Below, piece by piece: positions 5,122 through 12,893 of a stretch of 12,893 nt of DNA; within the stretch, counting starts at the first letter, position 1; each line of letters opens with the position of its first letter. The DNA lies in NCBI GenBank assembly GCA_020062205.1, contig JAGUWT010000144.1, positions 1 to 12,893 on the forward strand, given 5' to 3'. The stretch is from Thermodesulfovibrionales bacterium (GTDB lineage Bacteria; Nitrospirota; Thermodesulfovibrionia; Thermodesulfovibrionales; SM23-35). A program made the position numbers and the translations under genes. Below the pieces are notes generated by a model that was given only the letters and a program-made list of their open reading frames with translations, searched no databases and was not told the DNA's origin.

Positions 5122-8100
5122 ATGAGTTTATTAAAAAAAGCAAATGAAGCATTTAAACAAAAAAAATATGACGAAGCATTTTTTCTATATAAAAAAATGC
5201 AAGCAATCATGCCAGAATTATCACATATAGTAGAAATTAATTTAAAAATATTAAGAGAAAAACATGGAATTAATGACGATAGCTCTAGCGAATCAAAAAA
5301 TAAAAACATCCATTTTGAAAATAAAATTTCAAATAATGAGATCCAAAGATTTTATGAAAGATTTAATGAAGAGCTAGAATCAAATTTTGTAAACAGTATT
5401 TATAGCACCTATAAAGAAAGCAGTGATAAATATAAGGACATTAAAATAAGTATAATTATGCCCACGTATAATCGTGCTAAAACAATCATTCAAGCTATAA
5501 ATTCAATAATAAACCAGTCTCATCAAAATTGGGAGCTTTTGATTGTTGATGATGGAAGCACAGACAATACGAAAAATATACTACAAAATTATACAAATGA
5601 TAAACGAATACAAGTACTATTTGGTGAACATAAAGGTGTTTCAGGAGCTAGAAATAAAGCAATCGAGGCATCAAGCGGTAGTATTATTGCATATTTAGAC
5701 TCCGATAATAAATGGACTGAAGATTATTTACTAGTGATGGTTGTATTTTTAATAACTAGAAACTTAGAATGTGCATATTCAGGAACTAAAATAATAAACT
5801 CAACTGGTGAAATTTTAGGGTATCGAGGGGCAAGATTCGATTGGGATGAATGCATTAAATCTAATTATATTGATATGAATATTTTTATACATAAACGAGA
5901 ACTGTTATCTTTAGGGGGGTTTGATGAGAATATAAAAAGAGCTGTAGACTGGGACTTAATCCTTAGATATACAAAAAATCATAGAACAAGTTATGCACCA
6001 TTTATAGGTTGCATTTACTTAGATGAAAAAACAGAAAAACATAGAATCACAGATGATGAACCAATTATTTATGGCGATATCGTTTATTTAAAAAATAAAT
6101 TCAATTACAATCGTGAAGAGGTAGTAAACAATTTAAAATTAAAAATAGCGATTAAAGCTCCAAGTCCCGAAGGAGAAAAAAATGAATGGGGTGATTATCA
6201 TTATGCAATATCGCTAAAGAAAGCTTTAGAGAAATTCAATTGTATTGTTAGGATTGATAACTATGAGGACTGGTATAAATACAACCAGCGTCACGATAGA
6301 GTTGTAATAGTCCTTAGAGGACTTCGGGAGTATAAGCCTCAAAAAGGTCAAATAAATATTCTTTGGAATATTAGCCATCCTGATAAAATTCTTTATCATG
6401 AATATGAACAGTTTAATTTAGTTTATATCGCATCTAATTCATATGCCGATTTATTAAGTTTGATTATTAATAAAAAAACGAATGTTAAAGCATTATTGCA
6501 AGCTACTGAAATCCATACACCCATAAACAATCCAATTAAAAATAAAAAGATATTATTTATTGGAAACTCAAGAAAGATTTACCGAAATATAGTTAAATGG
6601 TGTATAGAGCTAAATTATGAGATAGAAATATATGGAACTAATTGGGAGGATTTTGTACCAAAAAAATTTATAAAAGGTCATTACATTGATAACAGCAAGA
6701 TAAAAGAATTTTACAGTAGTTATGGAGTAATCTTAAATGATCATTGGGATTCAATGAAAGATTTTGGATTTATATCAAATAGAATTTTCGATGTGTTATC
6801 TTGTGGTGGTAATTTAATATCAGACCACCTAGAGTCTATAAATATTTTATTTAAAAACAAAGTTAAAATGATAAAAAGCAAGGAGGAGCTAAAAAAAGCT
6901 TTAAACAATTTTGACTTTACCATGCACTCAAATGAGTTACAAAGCGATGTGAATTTATATCACTCCTTTGAATCAAGAGCCAAAGAGATTGTTTATGACA
7001 CTTTCAAACTAATAGGACTAAAAAGCGATTTAAATACCATTCAAAAACATAAAAAATATAAAATTAATTTATTAATATCAAATAATGAAACTTTAAATAA
7101 AAGTGCTTACTATAGGTTAATATACCCTCTAACATGCACATATGCTGAAGGCTTATATGACATAAAAATAATTAACAGCAGCTTTGAGAATGGGCATAAT
7201 TTTCATTCATGTGACTTATGCTTCATTCAAAGCAGTTCTTTGAATGAAATTAATTGCAAAAAACTTGAAGATTTAAAAAATCAGTATGAAACAACTTTTG
7301 TATTAGATATGGATCTGAATGCGCAAGAATTTTCAAAGTTTGATGATATAAAAAAAGAAATAGTTTTAAAAAATATAACCAATATTTTATTCTTTTCAGA
7401 ACATCAAGAAAAAGAGTTTATAGTAGAGTCAAATGCAGTTAAGAATATAGCACCTACAGAATTAGACGCTAGGATTTGGAAAAAACAATATTATGCAAAA
7501 AAAATTGAGAATGATATTGTGAGGTATTTATATATCGGTGATCTTACTAAATCAAGCAGTACATATAGAATTTTTTACAAAGCTTTTCAGAGTCTTTATC
7601 ATAAATACAAAAATAAATTTGAATTGATTGTTGCAGGAAATATTTCTCCTGAGCTTAAAGAACCATGGCTCAAAAATATAGCGATTACAAAAACTGACAA
7701 CTATGCCAAACACATTGAGAAAAACATTGACTTAACCAAAATAACGTTCGCACTTATAGTGGATGATGAAAACACAACCGAATGTACCTTGCAAATCAGC
7801 ATAATGGAGTTTATAAACGCTAAAGTTTACCCTATGGTTTTGACTGAAAATAGATATAAAAACGACATAATAAATACATATATTTTAGACAAAGGGAACA
7901 TACTTTTATCTCTTGAACGCACTATTGAAAATCCACAAGAATTTTCAATACCTTTATTATCTATAGAAAAGCCTGCGTTAATTGATTTGGTCGACAAAAT
8001 ATTAAATTCGAAAGTGAGTGATATCAAACCAGTCTGTTTTTATCTACCTCAATTTTATCCGACGGCAACTAATAATAAAAATTGGGGGGAGGGTTTTACA

Positions 8101-9102
8101 GAGTGGATGAATGTTAGTAAGGCAAAACCAAGATTTACTGAACACAAACAGCCAAAAATTCCAACAAAATTTGGTTTTTATGATTTACGACTTAAAGAAA
8201 TTATGAAACAACAATCTGATTATGCCAGAGAACATGGAATTTATAGCTTTTGTTTTTATTATTATAGGTTTGGAAATCATCGAGAATTGAATGTACCTGT
8301 TGACAACTATCAACTGCTTAATGATGTAATCCCATATTGTTATTGTTGGGCGAATGAAAGCTGGACAAGGGCATGGGATGGTGAGACTGATGAACAAATA
8401 CTCACACAAGAATATGATCAAGTCACGTTTAATGGTATTGTAGATGATTTGTTAATTGCAATGCATAATAAAAACTATTTGGAACATTATGGCAAGCCAA
8501 TCTTTATGATCTATCAAGTTGATAAAATCCCAAACCATAAAGAATGGATTAAAATGCTTAAAGAAGCCATTCTTCTGAAAACAAAAAAAGAACTTATAAT
8601 TGGAGGAGTCTATAATCATAATATTACTACTGAAATAGTTAATGAACTTGATTTCGTAGTACAGTTTCCGCCACATAGAATACCTAGACAAAAAAAACGG
8701 GAACTTATGGAAACCTCACTAATTCATCCATTTGATCCAACTAAAAAAGATTATTTTGAGTCATATGAGAAAGTAATAGAAAGTTCATTAAGTGGACATG
8801 AAGTTTTTCAAAAAACCATATTGAGTGTTTGCCCCGACTGGGACAACTCTCCGAGACGCGCTAAAAACGCACACATTTTAATAGGCAGCACACCAGAAAA
8901 ATTTGAATATTGGTTTGCAAAAGCAATGGAAATAACCAAGAAAAAATATAAAGAAAAGAAAATCATTGAGCCATTTATATTTATTAATGCATGGAATGAA
9001 TGGGCGGAGGGTGCGGTTTTAGAACCATCTATTCATGAAGAAGATTTATATATAAAAAAAATTAGAGACTGCCTAAAAATAGGGGGTCGTGAATTCAAGT
9101 AA
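5122..9102 (+). CDS. Large multidomain glycosyltransferase: TPR-like / GT2 / CgeB-like GT / GT-like / WbsX
   Basis: 1326 aa, starting at the ATG at 5122 with only a weak GGA upstream. Residues 1-45 form a short TPR-like helix pair (ANEAFKQKKYDEAFFLYKKM). Residues 108-330 are a GT2 domain: SIIMPTYNRAKT (110-121), VDDGSTD (142-148), LDSD (192-195) and VDWDLILRY (275-283). Residues about 340-630 resemble CgeB/Glyco_trans_1_2 (PF13524), with ILNDHWDSMKDFGFISNRIFDVLSCGG at 537-563. Residues about 645-965 look like a further, divergent GT (RYLYIGDL at 801-808, ELIVAGN at 834-840). Residues 968-1326 are a glycosyltransferase WbsX domain (PF14307): YLPQFYP (974-980), WGEGFTEW (988-995), WANESWTRAWDG (1076-1087) and NAWNEWAEG (1289-1297). 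There are no signal peptides or membrane segments, so it is probably cytoplasmic and acts on lipid-linked glycan. It is very AT-rich, rich in AGA/ATA codons, and bordered by IS debris. Sugar specificity is unknown. Confidence 0.88.
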   Translation: MSLLKKANEAFKQKKYDEAFFLYKKMQAIMPELSHIVEINLKILREKHGINDDSSSESKNKNIHFENKISNNEIQRFYERFNEELESNFVNSIYSTYKESSDKYKDIKISIIMPTYNRAKTIIQAINSIINQSHQNWELLIVDDGSTDNTKNILQNYTNDKRIQVLFGEHKGVSGARNKAIEASSGSIIAYLDSDNKWTEDYLLVMVVFLITRNLECAYSGTKIINSTGEILGYRGARFDWDECIKSNYIDMNIFIHKRELLSLGGFDENIKRAVDWDLILRYTKNHRTSYAPFIGCIYLDEKTEKHRITDDEPIIYGDIVYLKNKFNYNREEVVNNLKLKIAIKAPSPEGEKNEWGDYHYAISLKKALEKFNCIVRIDNYEDWYKYNQRHDRVVIVLRGLREYKPQKGQINILWNISHPDKILYHEYEQFNLVYIASNSYADLLSLIINKKTNVKALLQATEIHTPINNPIKNKKILFIGNSRKIYRNIVKWCIELNYEIEIYGTNWEDFVPKKFIKGHYIDNSKIKEFYSSYGVILNDHWDSMKDFGFISNRIFDVLSCGGNLISDHLESINILFKNKVKMIKSKEELKKALNNFDFTMHSNELQSDVNLYHSFESRAKEIVYDTFKLIGLKSDLNTIQKHKKYKINLLISNNETLNKSAYYRLIYPLTCTYAEGLYDIKIINSSFENGHNFHSCDLCFIQSSSLNEINCKKLEDLKNQYETTFVLDMDLNAQEFSKFDDIKKEIVLKNITNILFFSEHQEKEFIVESNAVKNIAPTELDARIWKKQYYAKKIENDIVRYLYIGDLTKSSSTYRIFYKAFQSLYHKYKNKFELIVAGNISPELKEPWLKNIAITKTDNYAKHIEKNIDLTKITFALIVDDENTTECTLQISIMEFINAKVYPMVLTENRYKNDIINTYILDKGNILLSLERTIENPQEFSIPLLSIEKPALIDLVDKILNSKVSDIKPVCFYLPQFYPTATNNKNWGEGFTEWMNVSKAKPRFTEHKQPKIPTKFGFYDLRLKEIMKQQSDYAREHGIYSFCFYYYRFGNHRELNVPVDNYQLLNDVIPYCYCWANESWTRAWDGETDEQILTQEYDQVTFNGIVDDLLIAMHNKNYLEHYGKPIFMIYQVDKIPNHKEWIKMLKEAILLKTKKELIIGGVYNHNITTEIVNELDFVVQFPPHRIPRQKKRELMETSLIHPFDPTKKDYFESYEKVIESSLSGHEVFQKTILSVCPDWDNSPRRAKNAHILIGSTPEKFEYWFAKAMEITKKKYKEKKIIEPFIFINAWNEWAEGAVLEPSIHEEDLYIKKIRDCLKIGGREFK

Positions 9103-9180
9103 TAAGTGCATAACCCACCAACTTTTCAGCACCTATGCTAGATAGTTCGCAGAACACAAAACACCTCACAAGGTATATTT

Positions 9181-9225
9181 ATGTCTAGTTTTGATGGGAT
9201 GAATCACAGAAAGGAATTGATTTAA
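9181..9225 (+). other. Possible 14-codon leader ORF upstream of ugd
   Basis: ATG at 9181 reads MSSFDGMNHRKELI and stops at TAA 9223-9225, one base before the ugd ATG at 9227. AAGG (9170-9173) lies seven bases upstream of its start, a usable Shine-Dalgarno. The arrangement would permit translational coupling to ugd. Alternatively it is chance, or the tail of a deleted gene. No family is recognisable. Confidence 0.3.
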
Positions 9226-9226
9226 A

Positions 9227-10396
9227 ATGAAAATCGCTATCGCTGGAACAGGCTATGTGGGTCTATCCAACGCCATGCTGCTTGCGCAGCATCATGAAGT
9301 GGTTGCTTTGGATATCGTCGCCGAAAAGGTGGCGATGCTCAATCGCAAGCAATCACCCATTGAGGATGCCGAGATTGAGGAGTTCCTTCAGCACAAGTCC
9401 CTGAAGTTTCGCGCGACACTAGACAAAAAAGAAGCTTATCAGGACGCCGATTATGTAATTATTGCCACACCTACCGACTACGATCCGAAAACCAATTATT
9501 TCAACACCAAATCTATTGAAGCCGTGATCCGCGATGTGCTTGCAATTAACCCAAAGGCAGTAATGGTGATCAAATCTACCGTTCCGGTGGGCTATACAGC
9601 ACGTACACGGGAACTGCTAGGCACTGAAAACCTGATATTCTCCCCTGAGTTCCTACGTGAAGGCAAAGCACTATACGACAACCTCTACCCTTCCCGCATT
9701 ATCGTGGGTGAACGCTCCGTCCGGGCAGAAACCTTTGCCAATCTCCTCAAGCAAGGGGCAATCAAACAGGATATTCCCACACTCTTTACCGACAGCACCG
9801 AAGCCGAGGCCATCAAGCTGTTTGCCAACACCTATCTAGCCATGCGTGTCGCCTACTTCAATGAGCTGGACAGCTATGCCGCAACCCACGGGCTGGATAG
9901 CCGTCATATCATTGAAGGTGTCTGCCTAGATCCGCGCATTGGTAGCCACTATAACAACCCCAGCTTTGGCTATGGTGGTTACTGCTTGCCAAAAGACACC
10001 AAACAACTGCTAGCCAATTACCATGATGTACCCCAAAACCTCATCCACGCCATTGTCGAAGCCAACCGTACCCGCAAAGACTTCATTGCTGATGGCATCC
10101 TGCGCCGCAACCCGTCAACTGTGGGTATTTACCGACTGGTGATGAAGGCGGGATCAGACAATTTCCGCGCCTCCAGCATCCAGGGTATTATGAAGCGTAT
10201 CAAGGCCAAAGGTATTAAGGTAGTTGTGTATGAGCCAGCACTCCCACAGAAGGACTTCTACTCTTCCCCAGTGATTAAGGATTTGATAAGGTTTAAACAG
10301 CAGGCCGATGTAATTGTCGCAAATCGGGTTACTGATGATTTATCGGATGTACTAGAGAAGGTGTACAGTCGGGATCTATTTGGTGGCGATGCGTAA
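9227..10396 (+). CDS. ugd: UDP-glucose 6-dehydrogenase
   Basis: 389 aa, the usual length for this family. It oxidises UDP-glucose to UDP-glucuronate with two NAD+ in the cytoplasm, supplying uronic acid for capsule or exopolysaccharide. It has an N-terminal Rossmann domain with GTGYVGL (7-13) and D29 ending the second strand. Other family motifs are ATPTDYDP (80-87), STVPVGYT (117-124), SPEFLREG (139-146), AIKLFANTYLAMRVAYFNE (195-213) and the catalytic-cysteine motif GYGGYCLPKDT (248-258; C253, K256, D257). AAGGA at 9211-9215 lies 11 bases before the ATG, slightly long. Base composition is close to balanced, in contrast with the gene just upstream. It is followed after 30 bases by rmlB in the same direction, so a ugd-rml operon is likely. 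The gene symbol rests on motif identity; a related nucleotide-sugar dehydrogenase is unlikely given the match. Confidence 0.95.
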   Translation: MKIAIAGTGYVGLSNAMLLAQHHEVVALDIVAEKVAMLNRKQSPIEDAEIEEFLQHKSLKFRATLDKKEAYQDADYVIIATPTDYDPKTNYFNTKSIEAVIRDVLAINPKAVMVIKSTVPVGYTARTRELLGTENLIFSPEFLREGKALYDNLYPSRIIVGERSVRAETFANLLKQGAIKQDIPTLFTDSTEAEAIKLFANTYLAMRVAYFNELDSYAATHGLDSRHIIEGVCLDPRIGSHYNNPSFGYGGYCLPKDTKQLLANYHDVPQNLIHAIVEANRTRKDFIADGILRRNPSTVGIYRLVMKAGSDNFRASSIQGIMKRIKAKGIKVVVYEPALPQKDFYSSPVIKDLIRFKQQADVIVANRVTDDLSDVLEKVYSRDLFGGDA

Positions 10397-10426
10397 GTCT
10401 GAATTTTTCTCGAAAGGATCCATTAA

Positions 10427-11485
10427 ATGTTATTTGTAACAGGCGGCATCGGCTTTATCGGTGCAAATTTCGTATTAGACTGGTTATCAATGTCAAATCA
10501 GTCAATTATCAATCTGGATAAAATGACTTATGCAGGTAATCGACAAAACTTAATTACATTAGAAGGTGATGCTCGCCATCACTTTGTGCAAGGTGACATA
10601 GGTGATAAGTCACTTATTGAACAACTTTTCAGAGACTACCGCCCTCATACCGTTATCAACTTTGCAGCAGAAAGCCACGTTGACCGCTCTATTCATGGTC
10701 CTGGGGAATTTATCCAGACTAACATTGTTGGTACTTTCAACCTACTAGAAACAACCCGTATCTATTGGCAAGCGTTACCGGAAGATGAGAAAACCGCCTT
10801 TCGGTTCCTACATGTATCAACAGATGAAGTCTACGGCTCACTCAAACCCGATGATGATCCTTTCACTGAACAAAACCGTTATGAACCCAACAGCCCCTAC
10901 TCAGCCAGCAAGGCAGCTTCTGACCATTTAGTGCGAGCATATCACCATACTTACGGCTTGCCGGTTTTGACCACCAACTGTTCCAACAACTATGGCCCCT
11001 ACCAGTTCCCTGAAAAACTGATCCCGCTGGTCATCGCCAATGCCTTGGCAGGCAAGCCCCTGCCAATTTACGGTGACGGTATGCAAGTACGTGACTGGCT
11101 ATACGTTGGTGACCATTGTTCTGCCATCCGCCGTGTACTGGAGGCAGGTAAAGTCGGCGAGGTGTACAACATCGGCGGCTGGAACGAAATGCCCAATATC
11201 GAAATCGTCAACACCATCTGTACCCTGTTGGATGAACTGCGCCCTGATCCCGCTGGCCCTTACGCCCGCCTAATAACCTATGTCAAGGATCGCCCCGGTC
11301 ATGACCGCCGTTACGCGATTAATGCCCGTAAAATCGAGCGCGAACTCGGCTGGCGACCTGCCGAAACCTTCCAGACTGGCATCCGTAAAACCGTGCAATG
11401 GTATCTGGACAATCAAGACTGGGTTCAGCACGTTCTCAGTGGTGAATACCGCAACTGGGTGGATCAAAACTATGCCAGTCGCTAA
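10427..11485 (+). CDS. rfbB/rmlB: dTDP-glucose 4,6-dehydratase (dTDP-rhamnose step 2)
   Basis: 352 aa, full length. It converts dTDP-glucose to dTDP-4-keto-6-deoxyglucose using bound NAD+. The NAD motif TGGIGFIG (5-12) keeps GxxGxxG but has Ile where the family usually has Ala. Also seen are NLDKMTYAGN (29-38), FAAESHVDRSI (79-89), the active-site triplet STDEVYG (131-137; T132, D133, E134), YSASK (158-162; Y158, K162), NNYGPYQFPEKLIP (187-200) and the C-terminal RPGHDRRYAI region. AAAGGA lies upstream of the ATG at 10427. The 3' end overlaps the rmlD start by 14 bp, pointing to translational coupling. Confidence 0.96.
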   Translation: MLFVTGGIGFIGANFVLDWLSMSNQSIINLDKMTYAGNRQNLITLEGDARHHFVQGDIGDKSLIEQLFRDYRPHTVINFAAESHVDRSIHGPGEFIQTNIVGTFNLLETTRIYWQALPEDEKTAFRFLHVSTDEVYGSLKPDDDPFTEQNRYEPNSPYSASKAASDHLVRAYHHTYGLPVLTTNCSNNYGPYQFPEKLIPLVIANALAGKPLPIYGDGMQVRDWLYVGDHCSAIRRVLEAGKVGEVYNIGGWNEMPNIEIVNTICTLLDELRPDPAGPYARLITYVKDRPGHDRRYAINARKIERELGWRPAETFQTGIRKTVQWYLDNQDWVQHVLSGEYRNWVDQNYASR

Positions 11486-12383
11486 CCCCACTTTCCTGAT
11501 CTTTGGTGCTAACGGGCAAGTTGGTTGGGAATTACAGCGGGCATTAGCTCCTTTAGGCAAAATTCATGCCTACACACGCCAGCAAGTCGACATAGCAGAT
11601 CTCAGTACCGTCCAGAAGACTATCCGGGAAGTTAAACCAACAGTCATTGTCAATGCGGCGGCTTATACCGCCGTTGACAAGGCTGAAACCGATGAAATCA
11701 CCGCAAGGCGTATTAACGCCGATGCTGTATCCATCATGGCGACTGAAGCCAAACTGCTTGGTGCTTGGCTAATCCATTACTCAACCGATTACGTCTTTGA
11801 TGGCAGTAAAACGGGAGCCTACATCGAAACAGACCCGACAGCCCCCTTAAGCGTATACGGGCAAACAAAACTGGAGGGCGAACAAGTGATTACAGCCAGC
11901 GGCTGCAACCACCTGATTTTCCGCACCAGTTGGGTATATGCCTCACGCGGCAATAACTTCGCAAAAACAATGTTACGTTTGGCGCAAGAACGTCATGAGC
12001 TACGGGTTATTCACGATCAACTTGGCGTTCCGACCAGTGCCGAGTTAATCGCCGATCTCACCGCCCTTAGCCTGTACCGCCTGCACCATGACAACGAGCT
12101 TGCTCAAACGGCTAGTGGTATTTATAACCTCACCCCAACAGGTCAGACCAACTGGCACGCTTATGCAATCATAGTTTTAGAGCAAGCACTTCATTATGGT
12201 TGGAGTTTGCAGACTACCCCCACTAACGTACACGCTATTCCTACCGTGGAATACCCAACACCCGCACGTCGTCCCCTCAATTCATGTTTAGATACGACCA
12301 AATTATCTACAACATTTAGCATATCTTTACCAGATTGGCGACATCATGTATTGAGAACACTGGATACCCTACTTAAGGGTTAA
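11472..12383 (+). CDS. rfbD/rmlD: dTDP-4-dehydrorhamnose reductase (dTDP-rhamnose step 4)
   Basis: 303 aa from the ATG at 11472 (MPVANPTFLIFGANGQVG). This start gives the normal family length and puts the Rossmann glycine motif GANGQVG at 12-18. The frame is open further upstream to 11280, but that would add 64 unrelated residues inside rmlB, so I rejected it. RmlD signatures: NAAAYTAVDKAE (61-72), STDYVFDG (104-111) and the YxxxK pair Y129/K133 in VYGQTKLEGE, then FRTSWVYA. It reduces dTDP-4-keto-L-rhamnose with NAD(P)H to dTDP-L-rhamnose. It overlaps rmlB by 14 bp and is followed after 21 bases by rmlA, fitting a single operon. Confidence 0.95.
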   Translation: MPVANPTFLIFGANGQVGWELQRALAPLGKIHAYTRQQVDIADLSTVQKTIREVKPTVIVNAAAYTAVDKAETDEITARRINADAVSIMATEAKLLGAWLIHYSTDYVFDGSKTGAYIETDPTAPLSVYGQTKLEGEQVITASGCNHLIFRTSWVYASRGNNFAKTMLRLAQERHELRVIHDQLGVPTSAELIADLTALSLYRLHHDNELAQTASGIYNLTPTGQTNWHAYAIIVLEQALHYGWSLQTTPTNVHAIPTVEYPTPARRPLNSCLDTTKLSTTFSISLPDWRHHVLRTLDTLLKG

Positions 12384-12404
12384 CAAACACTAAGGAATAT
12401 ATTA

Positions 12405-12893
12405 ATGTCCCGCAAAGGCATCATTCTAGCAGGTGGCTCTGGTACACGCCTTTATCCTGTCACCAAAGCCGTTTCCAAACAGTTACTACCTATTTACGAC
12501 AAACCCATGATTTATTACCCGCTCAGCACCCTAATGTTGGCAGGTATCCGCGATATTTTGATTATATCTACCCCACAAGATACTCCGCGTTTCGAGCAAT
12601 TGCTCGGTGACGGTAGCGACTGGGGCTTAAATCTGCAATATGCCGTCCAGCCTTCTCCTGATGGTTTAGCACAAGCCTTTATTATTGGTCGTGAGTTTAT
12701 CGGTCATGATCTTTCCGCACTCGTATTAGGGGATAATATTTTTTACGGTCATGATTTACAACAACAGCTTAGACGTTCAGCAGCAAAAAGTGAAGGTGCA
12801 ACGGTTTTTGCTTATCACGTTCATGATCCTGAACGTTACGGGGTCGTTGACTTTGATGAGCAGGGTAAAGCCACCTCTCTAGAAGAAAAACCG
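12405..12893 (+). CDS. rfbA/rmlA: Glucose-1-phosphate thymidylyltransferase, 5' part (runs off window)
   Basis: 163 codons are visible, a little over half of a normal RmlA of about 290 aa, and the frame is open at the right edge. Motifs: GGSGTRLYP (10-18; nucleotidyltransferase signature), KQLLPIYDKPMIYYP (25-39), QPSPDGLAQAF (82-92), LGDNIFYG (108-115; D110) and YGVVDFD leading to EEKP (160-163). It forms dTDP-glucose from dTTP and glucose-1-phosphate, the first step of the rhamnose pathway. The start at 12405 is supported by AAGGA at 12392-12396. rmlC is the only pathway gene not seen and would be expected just downstream, but that is inference. Confidence 0.96.
   Translation, partial: MSRKGIILAGGSGTRLYPVTKAVSKQLLPIYDKPMIYYPLSTLMLAGIRDILIISTPQDTPRFEQLLGDGSDWGLNLQYAVQPSPDGLAQAFIIGREFIGHDLSALVLGDNIFYGHDLQQQLRRSAAKSEGATVFAYHVHDPERYGVVDFDEQGKATSLEEKP

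Noticed and set aside
10431..10465. Ile in place of Ala in the RmlB TGGIGFIG motif
   Set aside because: The change is at a variable position of GxxGxxG and all catalytic residues are present, so it is not likely to be functionally notable.
11280..11471. Upstream extension of the rmlD reading frame
   Set aside because: It lies wholly inside rmlB, shows no family similarity, and the ATG at 11472 gives the normal RmlD length with the Rossmann motif near the N-terminus.

Overview
The window looks like chromosomal DNA from a gammaproteobacterium, centred on a surface-polysaccharide (O-antigen, capsule or exopolysaccharide type) locus. The evidence is a ugd gene followed by the dTDP-L-rhamnose genes rmlB-rmlD-rmlA, with IS5- and IS3-family insertion-sequence material upstream. 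A Thiothrix-like (Thiotrichales) host is my guess from overall sequence flavour. That is weak, because there is no rRNA or marker gene here.

Layout. Positions 3-548 are the 3' end of a coiled-coil protein with 14-residue repeats. Four bases later comes a 623-aa protein (553-2424) with a TPR-like N-terminus and a BNR_4-type beta-propeller. Positions 2425-2790 hold no intact gene, only the decayed 5' end of an IS5-family transposase. A 1251-bp IS5-family element (2795-4045) has perfect 18-bp terminal inverted repeats, a 4-bp target duplication (ATGA) and a frameshifted transposase. It sits exactly on the start codon of a SAM-dependent methyltransferase gene (4046-4780). Positions 4781-5121 contain only the 3' remnant of an IS3-family transposase on the minus strand, plus about 110 bp in which I recognise nothing. 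A 4-kb, strikingly AT-rich gene (5122-9102) encodes a multidomain glycosyltransferase: GT2, then a CgeB-like Glyco_trans_1_2 domain, then a third GT-like region, then a WbsX domain. After a 124-bp gap with a possible 14-codon leader ORF come ugd (9227-10396), rmlB (10427-11485), rmlD (11472-12383, overlapping rmlB by 14 bp) and the 5' part of rmlA (12405 to the window edge).

How it fits together. Ugd makes UDP-glucuronate. RmlA, RmlB and RmlD supply three of the four dTDP-L-rhamnose steps; rmlC is probably just beyond the right edge. The large glycosyltransferase would assemble a rhamnose- or uronate-containing glycan, the methyltransferase may modify a sugar, and the BNR_4 protein may bind or cleave polysaccharide. 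The right block (9227 onward) is close to balanced in base composition, while the 4-kb glycosyltransferase gene is very AT-rich and bordered by transposon debris. This suggests that the left and middle part is a laterally acquired, rearranging cassette next to a conserved nucleotide-sugar operon.

The most interesting signals are: (1) the IS insertion on a start codon, where the IS inverted repeat supplies a replacement Shine-Dalgarno and the IS right end carries a promoter-like sequence; (2) the multidomain GT/WbsX fusion; (3) the TPR-BNR_4 protein, with a histidine pair recalling ulvan-lyase-type enzymes but no signal peptide.
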